Shown here piece after piece: positions 16,394-25,545 of a stretch of 27,520 bases of DNA. A model generated the notes under the pieces. That model searched no databases, was not told where the DNA came from, and was given only the letters and a program-made list of their open reading frames with translations. Location of the stretch: positions 1-27,520 of the forward strand of contig CALROG020000045.1 of assembly GCA_943369755.1 (NCBI GenBank), given 5' to 3'. A program made the position numbers and the translations under genes. This DNA comes from CALROG01 sp943369755. GTDB lineage: Bacteria > Pseudomonadota > Gammaproteobacteria > Burkholderiales > Burkholderiaceae_C. The first letter of the stretch is position 1. Every line of letters starts with the position of its first letter.

Positions 16394-16811
16394 GGCTGTC
16401 GCGGATTTCGCGCAGCAGCAGCACGTCTTCCGGCGGTGCTGCGGGCGCAGCCGCCGGGGCCGGCGTTTCCCGCTTGAGCCGGTTGATCTGCTTGACCATC
16501 AGGAAAACAATAAACGCCAGCAGGGTGAAGTTGACCGCTACTGTGATGAAGTTTCCATATGCAAACACCGGCACGCCTGCTTTTTTCAGGGCGTCCAGCG
16601 TCATGGCGGTGCCTGCGGGCACGTTACCGAGCACCACGAACAGGCTGGAAAAGTCGAGCTTGCCGAACACCGCGCCCACCAGCGGCAAGATCAGGTCGCC
16701 GACGATCGAGTCCACAATTTTGCCGAACGCAGCGCCAATGATCACGCCGACGGCGAGGTCCACAACATTGCCCTTGACCGCGAACTCCTTGAATTCTTTC
16801 ATCATTCCCAT
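16383..16811 (-). CDS. mscL: Large-conductance mechanosensitive channel
   Basis: A 142-residue MscL, a homopentameric inner-membrane channel that opens on hypo-osmotic shock. It starts MGMMKEFKEFAVKGNVVDLAVGVIIGAAFGKIV, covering the amphipathic N-helix and the first TM helix with its small-residue pore constriction; the second TM helix is AYGNFITVAVNFTLLAFIVFLMVKQINRLKR. The C-terminal helix (EDVLLLREIRDSLKK) is typical, after an Ala/Pro-rich linker. Of several closely spaced ATGs I chose 16811, because AAGGAG then lies 8 bases upstream. It overlaps pdxA tail to tail by 11 bp. Confidence 0.95.
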   Translation of the reverse strand: MGMMKEFKEFAVKGNVVDLAVGVIIGAAFGKIVDSIVGDLILPLVGAVFGKLDFSSLFVVLGNVPAGTAMTLDALKKAGVPVFAYGNFITVAVNFTLLAFIVFLMVKQINRLKRETPAPAAAPAAPPEDVLLLREIRDSLKK

Positions 16812-16883
16812 GCCCATTTCTCCTTGGTTGTTGGCCCCGCAGTATTGCCGCAAGCGCGGCACTGTCAAGCACTTGCGACGGTG

Positions 16884-16913
16884 TTGAATTGGTCCGTTGC
16901 GCTCAGCTACAAT
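16884..16913 (+). promoter_or_regulatory. Sigma70-type promoter of petABC
   Basis: TTGAAT (16884-16889) and TACAAT (16908-16913) are separated by 18 bases; transcription would start near 16920, about 36 bases before petA. A ribosome-binding site GAGGA sits 7 to 8 bases before the petA ATG. This is the clearest promoter in the window. Confidence 0.6.
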
Positions 16914-16955
16914 CGCGGGTTGACCCTAATAAGCGATGTTCATTGAGGATTCCCC

Positions 16956-17552
16956 ATGAGTGACACCCCAGTCGACACCAGCAAAAGGACGTGGCTGATC
17001 ACGTCTACCTGCGTTGGTGCTGTGGGCGGCGTGGCAACCGCCGTTCCCTTCGTGAGTACATTCCAGCCGTCCGAGCGAGCCAAAGCTGCGGGTGCAGCAG
17101 TGGAAGTGGACATCTCGGCCATGAAGCCGGGCGAAAAGCTCACGGTTGAATGGCGTGGCAAGCCGGTGTGGATCATGAAGCGCACGCCCGAGCAGGTGGC
17201 TTCAATCAAGAAGACCGACGCACAGGTGGCTGACCCGAAGTCGGACCGCAATGCCTACCCGACCCCGGCCTACGCCAAGAACGAAACCCGCTCCATCAAG
17301 CCCGACGTGTTTGTGGCGGTCGGTATTTGCACTCATCTGGGTTGTTCGCCCGGCGACAGGTTCCAGCCAGGCGCCCAGCCCTCGCTGCCCGACGACTGGC
17401 ACGGCGGCTTCCTGTGTGCCTGCCACGGCTCTACCTTCGACATGGCCGGGCGCGTGTACAAGAACAAGCCCGCACCAGACAACCTTGAAGTCCCACCCCA
17501 TATGTACCTCTCAGAGACCAAGCTCCTGATTGGTGAAGACAAAAAAGCCTGA
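16956..17552 (+). CDS. petA: Ubiquinol-cytochrome c reductase Rieske iron-sulfur subunit
   Basis: A 198-residue Rieske subunit of complex III; it takes an electron from ubiquinol at Qo and passes it to cytochrome c1. One N-terminal TM segment (about 13-32) precedes the periplasmic [2Fe-2S] domain, with cluster motifs CTHLGC and CACHGSTFD and the proline-loop region near APDNLEVPP. Rieske proteins are exported folded by the Tat system, and tatABC lies 5 kb upstream. The signal has Lys-Arg (SKRTWL) where the twin-arginine pair is expected. First gene of petABC. Confidence 0.97.
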   Translation: MSDTPVDTSKRTWLITSTCVGAVGGVATAVPFVSTFQPSERAKAAGAAVEVDISAMKPGEKLTVEWRGKPVWIMKRTPEQVASIKKTDAQVADPKSDRNAYPTPAYAKNETRSIKPDVFVAVGICTHLGCSPGDRFQPGAQPSLPDDWHGGFLCACHGSTFDMAGRVYKNKPAPDNLEVPPHMYLSETKLLIGEDKKA

Positions 17553-17563
17553 GGTGTACACAA

Positions 17564-18973
17564 ATGGCTGAATTCAAGGAAATCTCCCCTAACGCCAGCG
17601 CTGGCGAAAAGCTGCTCAATTGGGTGGACAACCGCTTCCCCGCGAGCAAGCTCTACAAAGAACACCTGTCCGAGTACTACGCGCCGAAAAATTTCAACTT
17701 CTGGTATTTTTTCGGTTCGCTGGCGTTGCTGGTGCTGGTGATCCAGATCGTGACCGGTATTTTTCTGGTCATGCACTACAAGCCCGACGCAGCGCTGGCC
17801 TTTGCCTCGGTTGAATACATCATGCGAGATGTGCCCTGGGGCTGGCTGATCCGCTACATGCACTCCACCGGGGCCTCGGCGTTCTTTGTCGTGGTGTATC
17901 TGCACATGTTCCGCGGCCTGCTGTATGGCAGCTACCGCAAGCCGCGTGAGCTGGTTTGGGTTTTTGGCTGTGCGATCTTCCTTTGCCTGATGGCGGAAGC
18001 CTTTATGGGCTACCTGTTGCCCTGGGGCCAGATGTCTTACTGGGGTGCCCAGGTCATCGTGAACCTGTTCGCCGCCATTCCGTTTATCGGCCCCGACCTG
18101 GCCCTGCTGATCCGCGGCGACTATGTGGTGGGCGACGCCACGCTGAACCGGTTCTTCAGCTTTCACGTGATTGCGGTTCCGCTGGTTCTGCTGGGTCTGG
18201 TGGCGGCGCACATCATTGCGCTGCACGAAGTCGGCTCCAACAACCCGGATGGCGTCGAGATCAAGGGCCCGAATGCGCCGAAAGATGCCAACGGACACCC
18301 GGTAGACGGCATTCCGTTTCACCCGTACTACACCGTGCACGACATTCTGGGCGTCAGCGTGTTCCTGATGGCCTTTACGGCAATCATCTTCTTCGCGCCC
18401 GAGTTTGGCGGCTACTTCCTTGAATACAACAACTTCATTCCGGCTGATCCGCTGAAGACGCCATTGCACATCGCCCCGGTCTGGTATTTCACGCCCTACT
18501 ACTCGATGCTGCGCGCCATCACTAGTGAAATGATGTATGTGCTGGTGTTGTGCGTGGTGGCTGCTGCGGCGCTGAGTGTTGTCAAGTTCAAGATGCCCGC
18601 CATTTTCAAGGGTGTCATCGTGGGCGCGGCCCTGGTCGCCGTAGCTGTCATGCTGGCAATCGACGCCAAGTTCTGGGGCGTGGTCGTGATGGGTGGTGCA
18701 GTCATCATCCTGTTCTTCCTGCCCTGGCTGGACTACAGCCCGGTCAAGTCGATCCGTTATCGCCCGGACTGGCACAAATATCTCTACGCCGTCTTTGTCA
18801 TCAACTTTCTGGTGCTGGGCTACCTGGGTGTGCAGCCGCCGTCCCCGACTGGCGAGCGCATTTCGCAGGTGGGCACGTTGTTCTACTTTGGCTTTTTCCT
18901 GCTGATGCCCTGGTGGAGTCGGCTTGGCGTGTTCAAGCCAGTGCCCGACCGGGTCACTTTTGCCGCTCACTAA
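17564..18973 (+). CDS. petB: Ubiquinol-cytochrome c reductase cytochrome b
   Basis: A full-length cytochrome b of 469 residues with eight main TM helices and a C-terminal extension, carrying the Qo and Qi sites. Heme ligands are His100/His201 and His114/His216. In helix B the two histidines are separated by 13 residues and in helix D by 14, unlike the 13/13 of mitochondrial cytochrome b. The Qo motif is PVWY (HIAPVWYFTPYY, residues 305-308) instead of the common PEWY. Both traits occur, as far as I recall, in beta/gammaproteobacterial complexes. The gene begins 11 bp after petA and is followed by petC after 17 bp. Confidence 0.97.
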   Translation: MAEFKEISPNASAGEKLLNWVDNRFPASKLYKEHLSEYYAPKNFNFWYFFGSLALLVLVIQIVTGIFLVMHYKPDAALAFASVEYIMRDVPWGWLIRYMHSTGASAFFVVVYLHMFRGLLYGSYRKPRELVWVFGCAIFLCLMAEAFMGYLLPWGQMSYWGAQVIVNLFAAIPFIGPDLALLIRGDYVVGDATLNRFFSFHVIAVPLVLLGLVAAHIIALHEVGSNNPDGVEIKGPNAPKDANGHPVDGIPFHPYYTVHDILGVSVFLMAFTAIIFFAPEFGGYFLEYNNFIPADPLKTPLHIAPVWYFTPYYSMLRAITSEMMYVLVLCVVAAAALSVVKFKMPAIFKGVIVGAALVAVAVMLAIDAKFWGVVVMGGAVIILFFLPWLDYSPVKSIRYRPDWHKYLYAVFVINFLVLGYLGVQPPSPTGERISQVGTLFYFGFFLLMPWWSRLGVFKPVPDRVTFAAH

Positions 18974-18990
18974 GCCCGGAGACCACAACA

Positions 18991-19749
18991 ATGAAGAAAC
19001 TCATCCTCACGTTGATCGCCGCGCTCGGGCTGGCTGCGGGTGCTGCGCAGGCCGCAGGCGGTGGCATTGTCTTGGACAAAGCGCCGAATAAAACCAACGA
19101 CCTGGCGGCCCTGCAAAACGGTGCCAAGCTGTTCGTCAACCATTGCCTGAACTGCCATTCGGCAGCGTTCATGCGTTACAACCGGCTGGCCGATATCGGC
19201 CTGACTGAGCAACAAATCAAGGACAACCTGTTGTTCGGGTCGGCCAAGGTTGGCGACACCATGAAAGCCGCCATCGACCCCAAGCAAGCCAGCGAATGGT
19301 TTGGTGCCAACCCGCCAGACCTGACGCTGGTGGCGCGTTCGCGCTCTGGCGCTGGCGGCAGCGGGGCCGACTACCTCTACACCTACCTGCGCACCTATTA
19401 CCGTGATGAAACCAAGGCAACTGGCTGGAACAACCTGGCGTTCCCCAACGTTGGCATGCCGCACGTGCTTTGGGAGCAGCAAGGCGTGCGCAAGGCTGTC
19501 TTTGAGGACAAGAAGGAGCATGGCCAGGACATCAAGGTATTCAAGAGCTGGGAGCAGGTGACGCCAGGCACCATGACGCCGTTGCAATACGACCAGGCCA
19601 TGGGTGACCTTGTGAGCTACATGCAATGGATGGCCGAGCCGGCGCAAAACACCCGCGTGCGGGTTGGCGTCTGGGTTTTGCTGTTCCTGGGCCTGTTTAC
19701 CTTTATCGCATGGCGTCTGAACGCCGCGTTCTGGAAAGACATTAAGTAA
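18991..19749 (+). CDS. petC: Ubiquinol-cytochrome c reductase cytochrome c1
   Basis: A 252-residue cytochrome c1. A Sec signal peptide (MKKLILTLIAALGLAAGAAQA, cut after about residue 21) leads into the heme-binding motif Cys52-Leu-Asn-Cys55-His56 (NHCLNCHSAAF). The likely axial methionine lies in AFPNVGMPHVLW. A C-terminal TM anchor, RVGVWVLLFLGLFTFIAWRL, ends in FWKDIK. The frame is open far upstream through petB, but the signal peptide fixes the start at 18991. A terminator-like hairpin follows 40 bp after the stop. Confidence 0.96.
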   Translation: MKKLILTLIAALGLAAGAAQAAGGGIVLDKAPNKTNDLAALQNGAKLFVNHCLNCHSAAFMRYNRLADIGLTEQQIKDNLLFGSAKVGDTMKAAIDPKQASEWFGANPPDLTLVARSRSGAGGSGADYLYTYLRTYYRDETKATGWNNLAFPNVGMPHVLWEQQGVRKAVFEDKKEHGQDIKVFKSWEQVTPGTMTPLQYDQAMGDLVSYMQWMAEPAQNTRVRVGVWVLLFLGLFTFIAWRLNAAFWKDIK

Positions 19750-19789
19750 AGCGAAAGCGCGCCGGGCTGCGCCTGTCGCGTCGTTGCAT

Positions 19790-19829
19790 GAGTGGGCTGT
19801 CTGCGGGCTCCCCACTCTTTTTGATTTTT
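19790..19829 (+). terminator. Rho-independent terminator candidate after petC
   Basis: GAGTGGG (19790-19796) pairs with CCCACTC (19811-19817) across a 14-base loop, followed directly by TTTTTGATTTTT. The sspA ribosome-binding site begins at the end of the T-run, so termination would have to be partial if sspA is also read from the pet promoter. Confidence 0.55.
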
Positions 19830-19842
19830 AGGAGCCTCCACA

Positions 19843-20454
19843 ATGATGGTGCTGTATTCGGGAACTACCTGTCCTTTCTCTCACCGTTGCCGGTTTGTGC
19901 TGTTTGAAAAAGGCATGGACTTTGAAATCCGCGACGTTGACCTCTACAACAAACCCGAGGACATCAACGTCATGAACCCGTACGGCCAGGTCCCAATCCT
20001 GGTCGAGCGGGACCTGATCCTGTACGAGTCAAACATCATCAACGAGTACATCGACGAACGCTTCCCGCACCCACAGCTGATGCCTGGCGACCCGGTTGAC
20101 CGGGCCCGTGTGCGGCTGTTCCTGCTCAATTTTGAAAAGGAACTGTTTGTCCATGTGAGCGCGCTTGAGAACCGCGCGACCAAGGGCAACGAAAAGGCGC
20201 TGGAAAAGGCCCGTTCGCACATTCGCGACCGCCTGACCCAGCTGGCCCCGGTGTTCCTCAAGAACAAGTACATGCTGGGCGAGAGCTTTTCGATGCTGGA
20301 CGTGGCCATCGCGCCGCTGCTCTGGCGGCTGGACTACTACGGCATTGACCTCAGCAAGAATGCTGCGCCACTGCTGAAGTACGCTGAGCGCATCTTCTCG
20401 CGCCCGGCCTACATTGAAGCACTGACGCCGTCCGAAAAGGTCATGCGCAAGTAA
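19843..20454 (+). CDS. sspA: Stringent starvation protein A (glutathione S-transferase fold)
   Basis: A 203-residue SspA: thioredoxin-like N-terminal domain (LYSGTTCPFSHRCRFVLFEKG, then NPYGQVPILVERDLILYESNIINEYIDE) and an all-alpha C-terminal GST domain. In E. coli SspA binds RNA polymerase and affects stress gene transcription; it is not a true glutathione transferase. The position after petABC and before sspB is common in beta/gammaproteobacteria and supports SspA over a generic GST. GGAG lies 8 bases before the ATG at 19843; a second ATG follows immediately and could equally be the start. Confidence 0.93.
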   Translation: MMVLYSGTTCPFSHRCRFVLFEKGMDFEIRDVDLYNKPEDINVMNPYGQVPILVERDLILYESNIINEYIDERFPHPQLMPGDPVDRARVRLFLLNFEKELFVHVSALENRATKGNEKALEKARSHIRDRLTQLAPVFLKNKYMLGESFSMLDVAIAPLLWRLDYYGIDLSKNAAPLLKYAERIFSRPAYIEALTPSEKVMRK

Positions 20455-20477
20455 CCGCCAAGGCATTGGTAGAGCGG

Positions 20478-21005
20478 ATGATGAACGCCCTGGAGTCGAC
20501 TTCCACGCGCCCGTACCTGATTCGGGCCCTGTACGACTGGTGTACCGACAACGGCTTTACGCCGTATGTCGCGGTGCTGGTGGACGAGACGGTTCAGGTG
20601 CCGCGCGAGTATGTCAAGAACGGCGAAATCGTTCTCAACATCAGCTTTGATGCCACCAGTTCGCTCAAGCTCGGGAACGACTTCATCGAGTTCAAGGCCC
20701 GCTTTGCCGGCAGCGCGAGAGAGATCATCGTGCCAGTCAGCAGGGTGGTTGCAATCTACGCGCGCGAGAACGGGCAGGGCATGGCGTTTCCAACGCCAGG
20801 TTCTGGCCCGGCTGCGGGCGAAAGCGGCAAGTCTTCCCCGTTGAGCAGCGTGCCAGCCATGCCCACTACCGGCCTTGGGGCTGAAGGCGATCTGCGGGTG
20901 GTTCAACTTGTGACGCCCGAAACCTCTACAGCAGATGGCAGCGATGGGGCCGAGCCGCCGCGGCCACCCTCGGGGCCTCGTCCGTCGCTCAAACGCATCA
21001 AGTAG
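20478..21005 (+). CDS. sspB: ClpXP protease specificity-enhancing factor SspB
   Basis: A 175-residue SspB. The first ~110 residues form the ssrA-tag-binding domain (STRPYLIRALYDWCTDNGFTPY, VPREYVKNGEIVLNIS, DFIEFKARFAGSAREIIVPVSRVVAIYARENGQGM). The rest is a Pro/Gly/Ser-rich flexible linker ending in the basic tip PSLKRIK, in the place of the ClpX-docking peptide (LRVVK in E. coli). SspB delivers ssrA-tagged proteins from stalled ribosomes to ClpXP. The ATG at 20478 or the next one at 20481 fits the family N-terminus; a TTG at 20466 is also in frame. It follows sspA by 23 bp. Confidence 0.93.
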   Translation: MMNALESTSTRPYLIRALYDWCTDNGFTPYVAVLVDETVQVPREYVKNGEIVLNISFDATSSLKLGNDFIEFKARFAGSAREIIVPVSRVVAIYARENGQGMAFPTPGSGPAAGESGKSSPLSSVPAMPTTGLGAEGDLRVVQLVTPETSTADGSDGAEPPRPPSGPRPSLKRIK

Positions 21006-21026
21006 CCGGGCGTCACCCGGTAAAAT
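21006..21026 (+). promoter_or_regulatory. Hairpin and possible -10 between sspB and tRNA-Thr
   Basis: CCGGG (21006-21010) and CCCGG (21016-21020) form a short dyad immediately after the sspB stop, followed by TAAAAT (21021-21026), which is at the right distance to be a -10 for the tRNA. No -35 is recognisable and there is no T-run for termination. Confidence 0.3.
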
Positions 21027-21035
21027 CCATTCACC

Positions 21036-21111
21036 GCCGATTTAGCTCAGTTGGTAGAGCAACCGCCTTGTAAGCGGTAGGTCATCAGTTCGATTCCGAT
21101 AATCGGCACCA
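21036..21111 (+). tRNA. tRNA-Thr (anticodon UGU)
   Basis: A complete cloverleaf of 76 bases including an encoded CCA: acceptor stem GCCGATT/AATCGGC, D-arm TAGCTCAGTTGGTAGAGCA, anticodon stem ACCGC/GCGGT with loop CTTGTAA (anticodon TGT at 21069-21071), and T-arm with GTTCGATTC. Discriminator A at 21108. The upstream TAAAAT (21021-21026) may be its -10, preceded by the dyad CCGGG-CGTCA-CCCGG at the end of sspB. Confidence 0.97.
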
Positions 21112-21122
21112 TATTCAAAGCG

Positions 21123-21431
21123 CTACTTTTGCGCTATTTGTACCTTCAGGCGAATTGAGTTAACCTCCCAGCCCCGGCTGCGCAGATGAGCTTGTAGTGC
21201 AGGCAGAAGTTGCCTGATCTTCGCGGCCGCCGCGTTGCTGCTTACCAGCAGGCACCATTCGGCCCCATCTACCGGGCCGGCCTGGACTGACAAGCGCAAC
21301 GCCGCAGGGATCAACAGTTCGACGGCCTTGAGCCGCGCGACGGAATCTTGCGACAGCTCTGCCAGTCTTGCCAACGTGGGTGAGTCTTGAGCGGCCTGTT
21401 GCAAGGTAACCGGATGAAGGCGGCGGGTCAT
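21123..21431 (-). CDS. DciA-like protein (DUF721)
   Basis: A protein of about 102 residues starting MTRRLHPVTLQQAAQDSPTL (in-frame ATGs 11 or fewer codons upstream are possible). The pattern SVARLKAVELLIPAALRLSV...WCLLVSSNAAAAKIRQLLPALQAHLRSRGWEVNSIRLKVQ matches the short DUF721 proteins of Burkholderiales. DUF721 includes DciA, a loader or helper of the replicative helicase DnaB in bacteria lacking DnaC. The call rests on overall pattern and on its place beside the M23 peptidase gene and secA; the short length leaves the function less sure. The stop is 11 bp after the tRNA and transcription converges on it. Confidence 0.75.
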   Translation of the reverse strand: MTRRLHPVTLQQAAQDSPTLARLAELSQDSVARLKAVELLIPAALRLSVQAGPVDGAEWCLLVSSNAAAAKIRQLLPALQAHLRSRGWEVNSIRLKVQIAQK

Positions 21432-21458
21432 GAGAGCAAAAGCCTTGAGAGGAATAGT

Positions 21459-22451
21459 GTGCATTTCATTATCACGGACGCGTGGCTAGCAAAAAGCCGG
21501 GCCATTCACCTGAGCGGTACGCGCCTGGTGCTGAGCCTGCTGGCGCTTTCCCTCGCGCTGATGGTTATGGCAGCAGGCCTGTACCACTGGGTGTTTCTCA
21601 AGGGTGCGCGCGAAGGCTGGCCGGTTATTGGCTCGCTGGTGCAACTGATGGTGCGCGGCGAGTTCGAGCAGCGAGATCGCTTCATGCGTGAAAACCTGGA
21701 CGCCATGGCCCGCAGGCTCGGCGAAATGCAGGCCAAGCTGGTCCAGCTCGAAGCGCTAGGAGAGCGTGTCTCGGGCCTGGCCGGCGTCAATCCGGCAGAC
21801 ATCAAGGTGACCCCCGGGCGCGGCGGCGCACTGGTTTCGGGTCGGTCACTGAGCATGGAAGAACTGCAAGCCACACTGGCAGACATCGAGAAAATCTCGG
21901 ACTCCCGGGTCGATCTTCTGACGGTCATGGAGTCGCGCCTGTTTGACCAGAAGATTCGCAAGATGATGGTGCCCACGCAAATGCCTGTCGCCTCAGGCAA
22001 CCTGGGTTCTTCTTTTGGCTGGCGCATTGACCCGATGAATGGTCGCTCAGCCTTGCACACCGGGCTTGACTTCCCGGCAGCGATTGGAACGCCGATTCAG
22101 GCCGCAGCAGGTGGTGTTGTGGTTACCAAGGAATTCCACGCCGAATACGGCAACCTCATTGAAGTCGACCATGGCAACGACCTGGTCACCCGGTATGCAC
22201 ACGCATCGCGCGTGTTCGTCAAAAAAGGCGACCTGATCAAACGCGGCCAGATCGTTGCCGAGGTCGGAACCACGGGGCGGTCCACCGGGCCACACCTGCA
22301 TTTCGAGGTGTTGGTGCAGGGTGTGCCGCAGGATCCGCAGAAGTTTCTCGCTGCGGGTCAGCGCGTGCCGACCAATCAGATGGCGCAGGCCCCGCCGCCG
22401 TCCGTTGCCGTAGCGGCGCCTGCGGCAACTGCGCCTTCCGGGCGCAGGTAA
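21459..22451 (+). CDS. M23 family (LytM/peptidoglycan) metallopeptidase, membrane anchored
   Basis: A 330-residue protein with a short cytoplasmic tail, one TM helix (about residues 22-45), a coiled-coil-prone stretch (about 68-165) and a LytM domain (about 180-312). The zinc and catalytic residues are present: His200 and Asp204 (HTGLDF), His248 (RYAHAS) and His279/His281 (GPHLHFEV), so it should be an active endopeptidase acting on peptidoglycan in the periplasm. A Pro/Ala-rich tail follows. The start was set at GTG 21459 because AGAGGA lies 5 bases upstream and the protein then opens with HFIITDAWLAKSRAIHLSG; the frame is open 24 codons further up. Next gene is secA. Confidence 0.9.
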   Translation: MHFIITDAWLAKSRAIHLSGTRLVLSLLALSLALMVMAAGLYHWVFLKGAREGWPVIGSLVQLMVRGEFEQRDRFMRENLDAMARRLGEMQAKLVQLEALGERVSGLAGVNPADIKVTPGRGGALVSGRSLSMEELQATLADIEKISDSRVDLLTVMESRLFDQKIRKMMVPTQMPVASGNLGSSFGWRIDPMNGRSALHTGLDFPAAIGTPIQAAAGGVVVTKEFHAEYGNLIEVDHGNDLVTRYAHASRVFVKKGDLIKRGQIVAEVGTTGRSTGPHLHFEVLVQGVPQDPQKFLAAGQRVPTNQMAQAPPPSVAVAAPAATAPSGRR

Positions 22452-22535
22452 AATCAAAGGCTTGGCCGACGCGACCGGTGCTATTGCATTGGAACGTGTC
22501 AGCCCCATTTTTCCTGACAGACAAAGGACTGCGCT

Positions 22536-22565
22536 GCTCTGCTGGCCCCGGTGGGCCGGCAGAGC
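22536..22565 (+). promoter_or_regulatory. 13-bp hairpin in the secA leader
   Basis: Bases 22536-22548 (GCTCTGCTGGCCC) pair with 22553-22565 (GGGCCGGCAGAGC), 12 Watson-Crick pairs and one G-U, around the 4-base loop CGGT. It ends 12 bases before the secA ATG, in the space a ribosome needs, and no good Shine-Dalgarno lies between. No T-run follows, so a terminator is unlikely. It may control secA translation. Confidence 0.5.
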
Positions 22566-22577
22566 GGTCCTGCTTTC

Positions 22578-25337
<2,760 letters not shown>

Positions 25338-25545
25338 GTTTGATGGTGCCTAGCGGCTGCGCAGAATGCCGCCGCCACGAAGCACCAAGGCGACAACCCT
25401 AGTAGTTAGGTAGCACTTCTTACAGTTGCTAGCACAAAGCTCAGTTTGGATACGCATACCCCCCTGTCAATGTTGACAGGGGGGTACTCACGCAACTTCC
25501 TGTTTCGAATTTCAATGAATGCACCAATCTTTTACGAGGTGCATC
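25338..25545 (+). other. 208-bp intergenic region between secA and the autoinducer synthase gene
   Basis: No gene is seen. It is less GC-rich than its surroundings in its middle. It holds two imperfect direct repeats ending TAGCAC (25405-25416 and 25425-25435, starts 20 bases apart), a weak promoter-like pair TTGCTA (25426) and GGATAC (25448) with a 16-base spacer, and then the inverted repeat at 25457-25486. No good terminator for secA is visible. Confidence 0.5.
25457..25486. promoter_or_regulatory. Perfect 14-bp inverted repeat upstream of the autoinducer synthase gene (operator candidate)
   Basis: TACCCCCCTGTCAA and TTGACAGGGGGGTA are exact reverse complements with only TG between them. 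The element ends 59 bases before the preferred start at 25546. No T-run follows on either strand, so it is not a standard terminator. The size and symmetry suit the operator of a dimeric regulator; a 5'-UTR hairpin is the alternative. Confidence 0.55.

Noticed and set aside
17333..18991. Open frame of 552 codons on the minus strand
   Set aside because: It is antisense to petA and petB, is His/Gln-rich as expected for a shadow frame, and has no recognisable domain.
19843..20454. Generic glutathione S-transferase
   Set aside because: The context petABC-sspA-sspB and the N-terminal pattern match SspA better.
22452..22577. SecM-like arrest peptide upstream of secA
   Set aside because: The 126-bp spacer has no credible small ORF with a signal peptide or a FxxxxWIxxxxGIRAGP-type arrest motif.
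25457..25486. Rho-independent terminator of secA
   Set aside because: The stem is strong, but no T-run follows on either strand and it is 120 bp from the secA stop; an operator or leader role is more likely.
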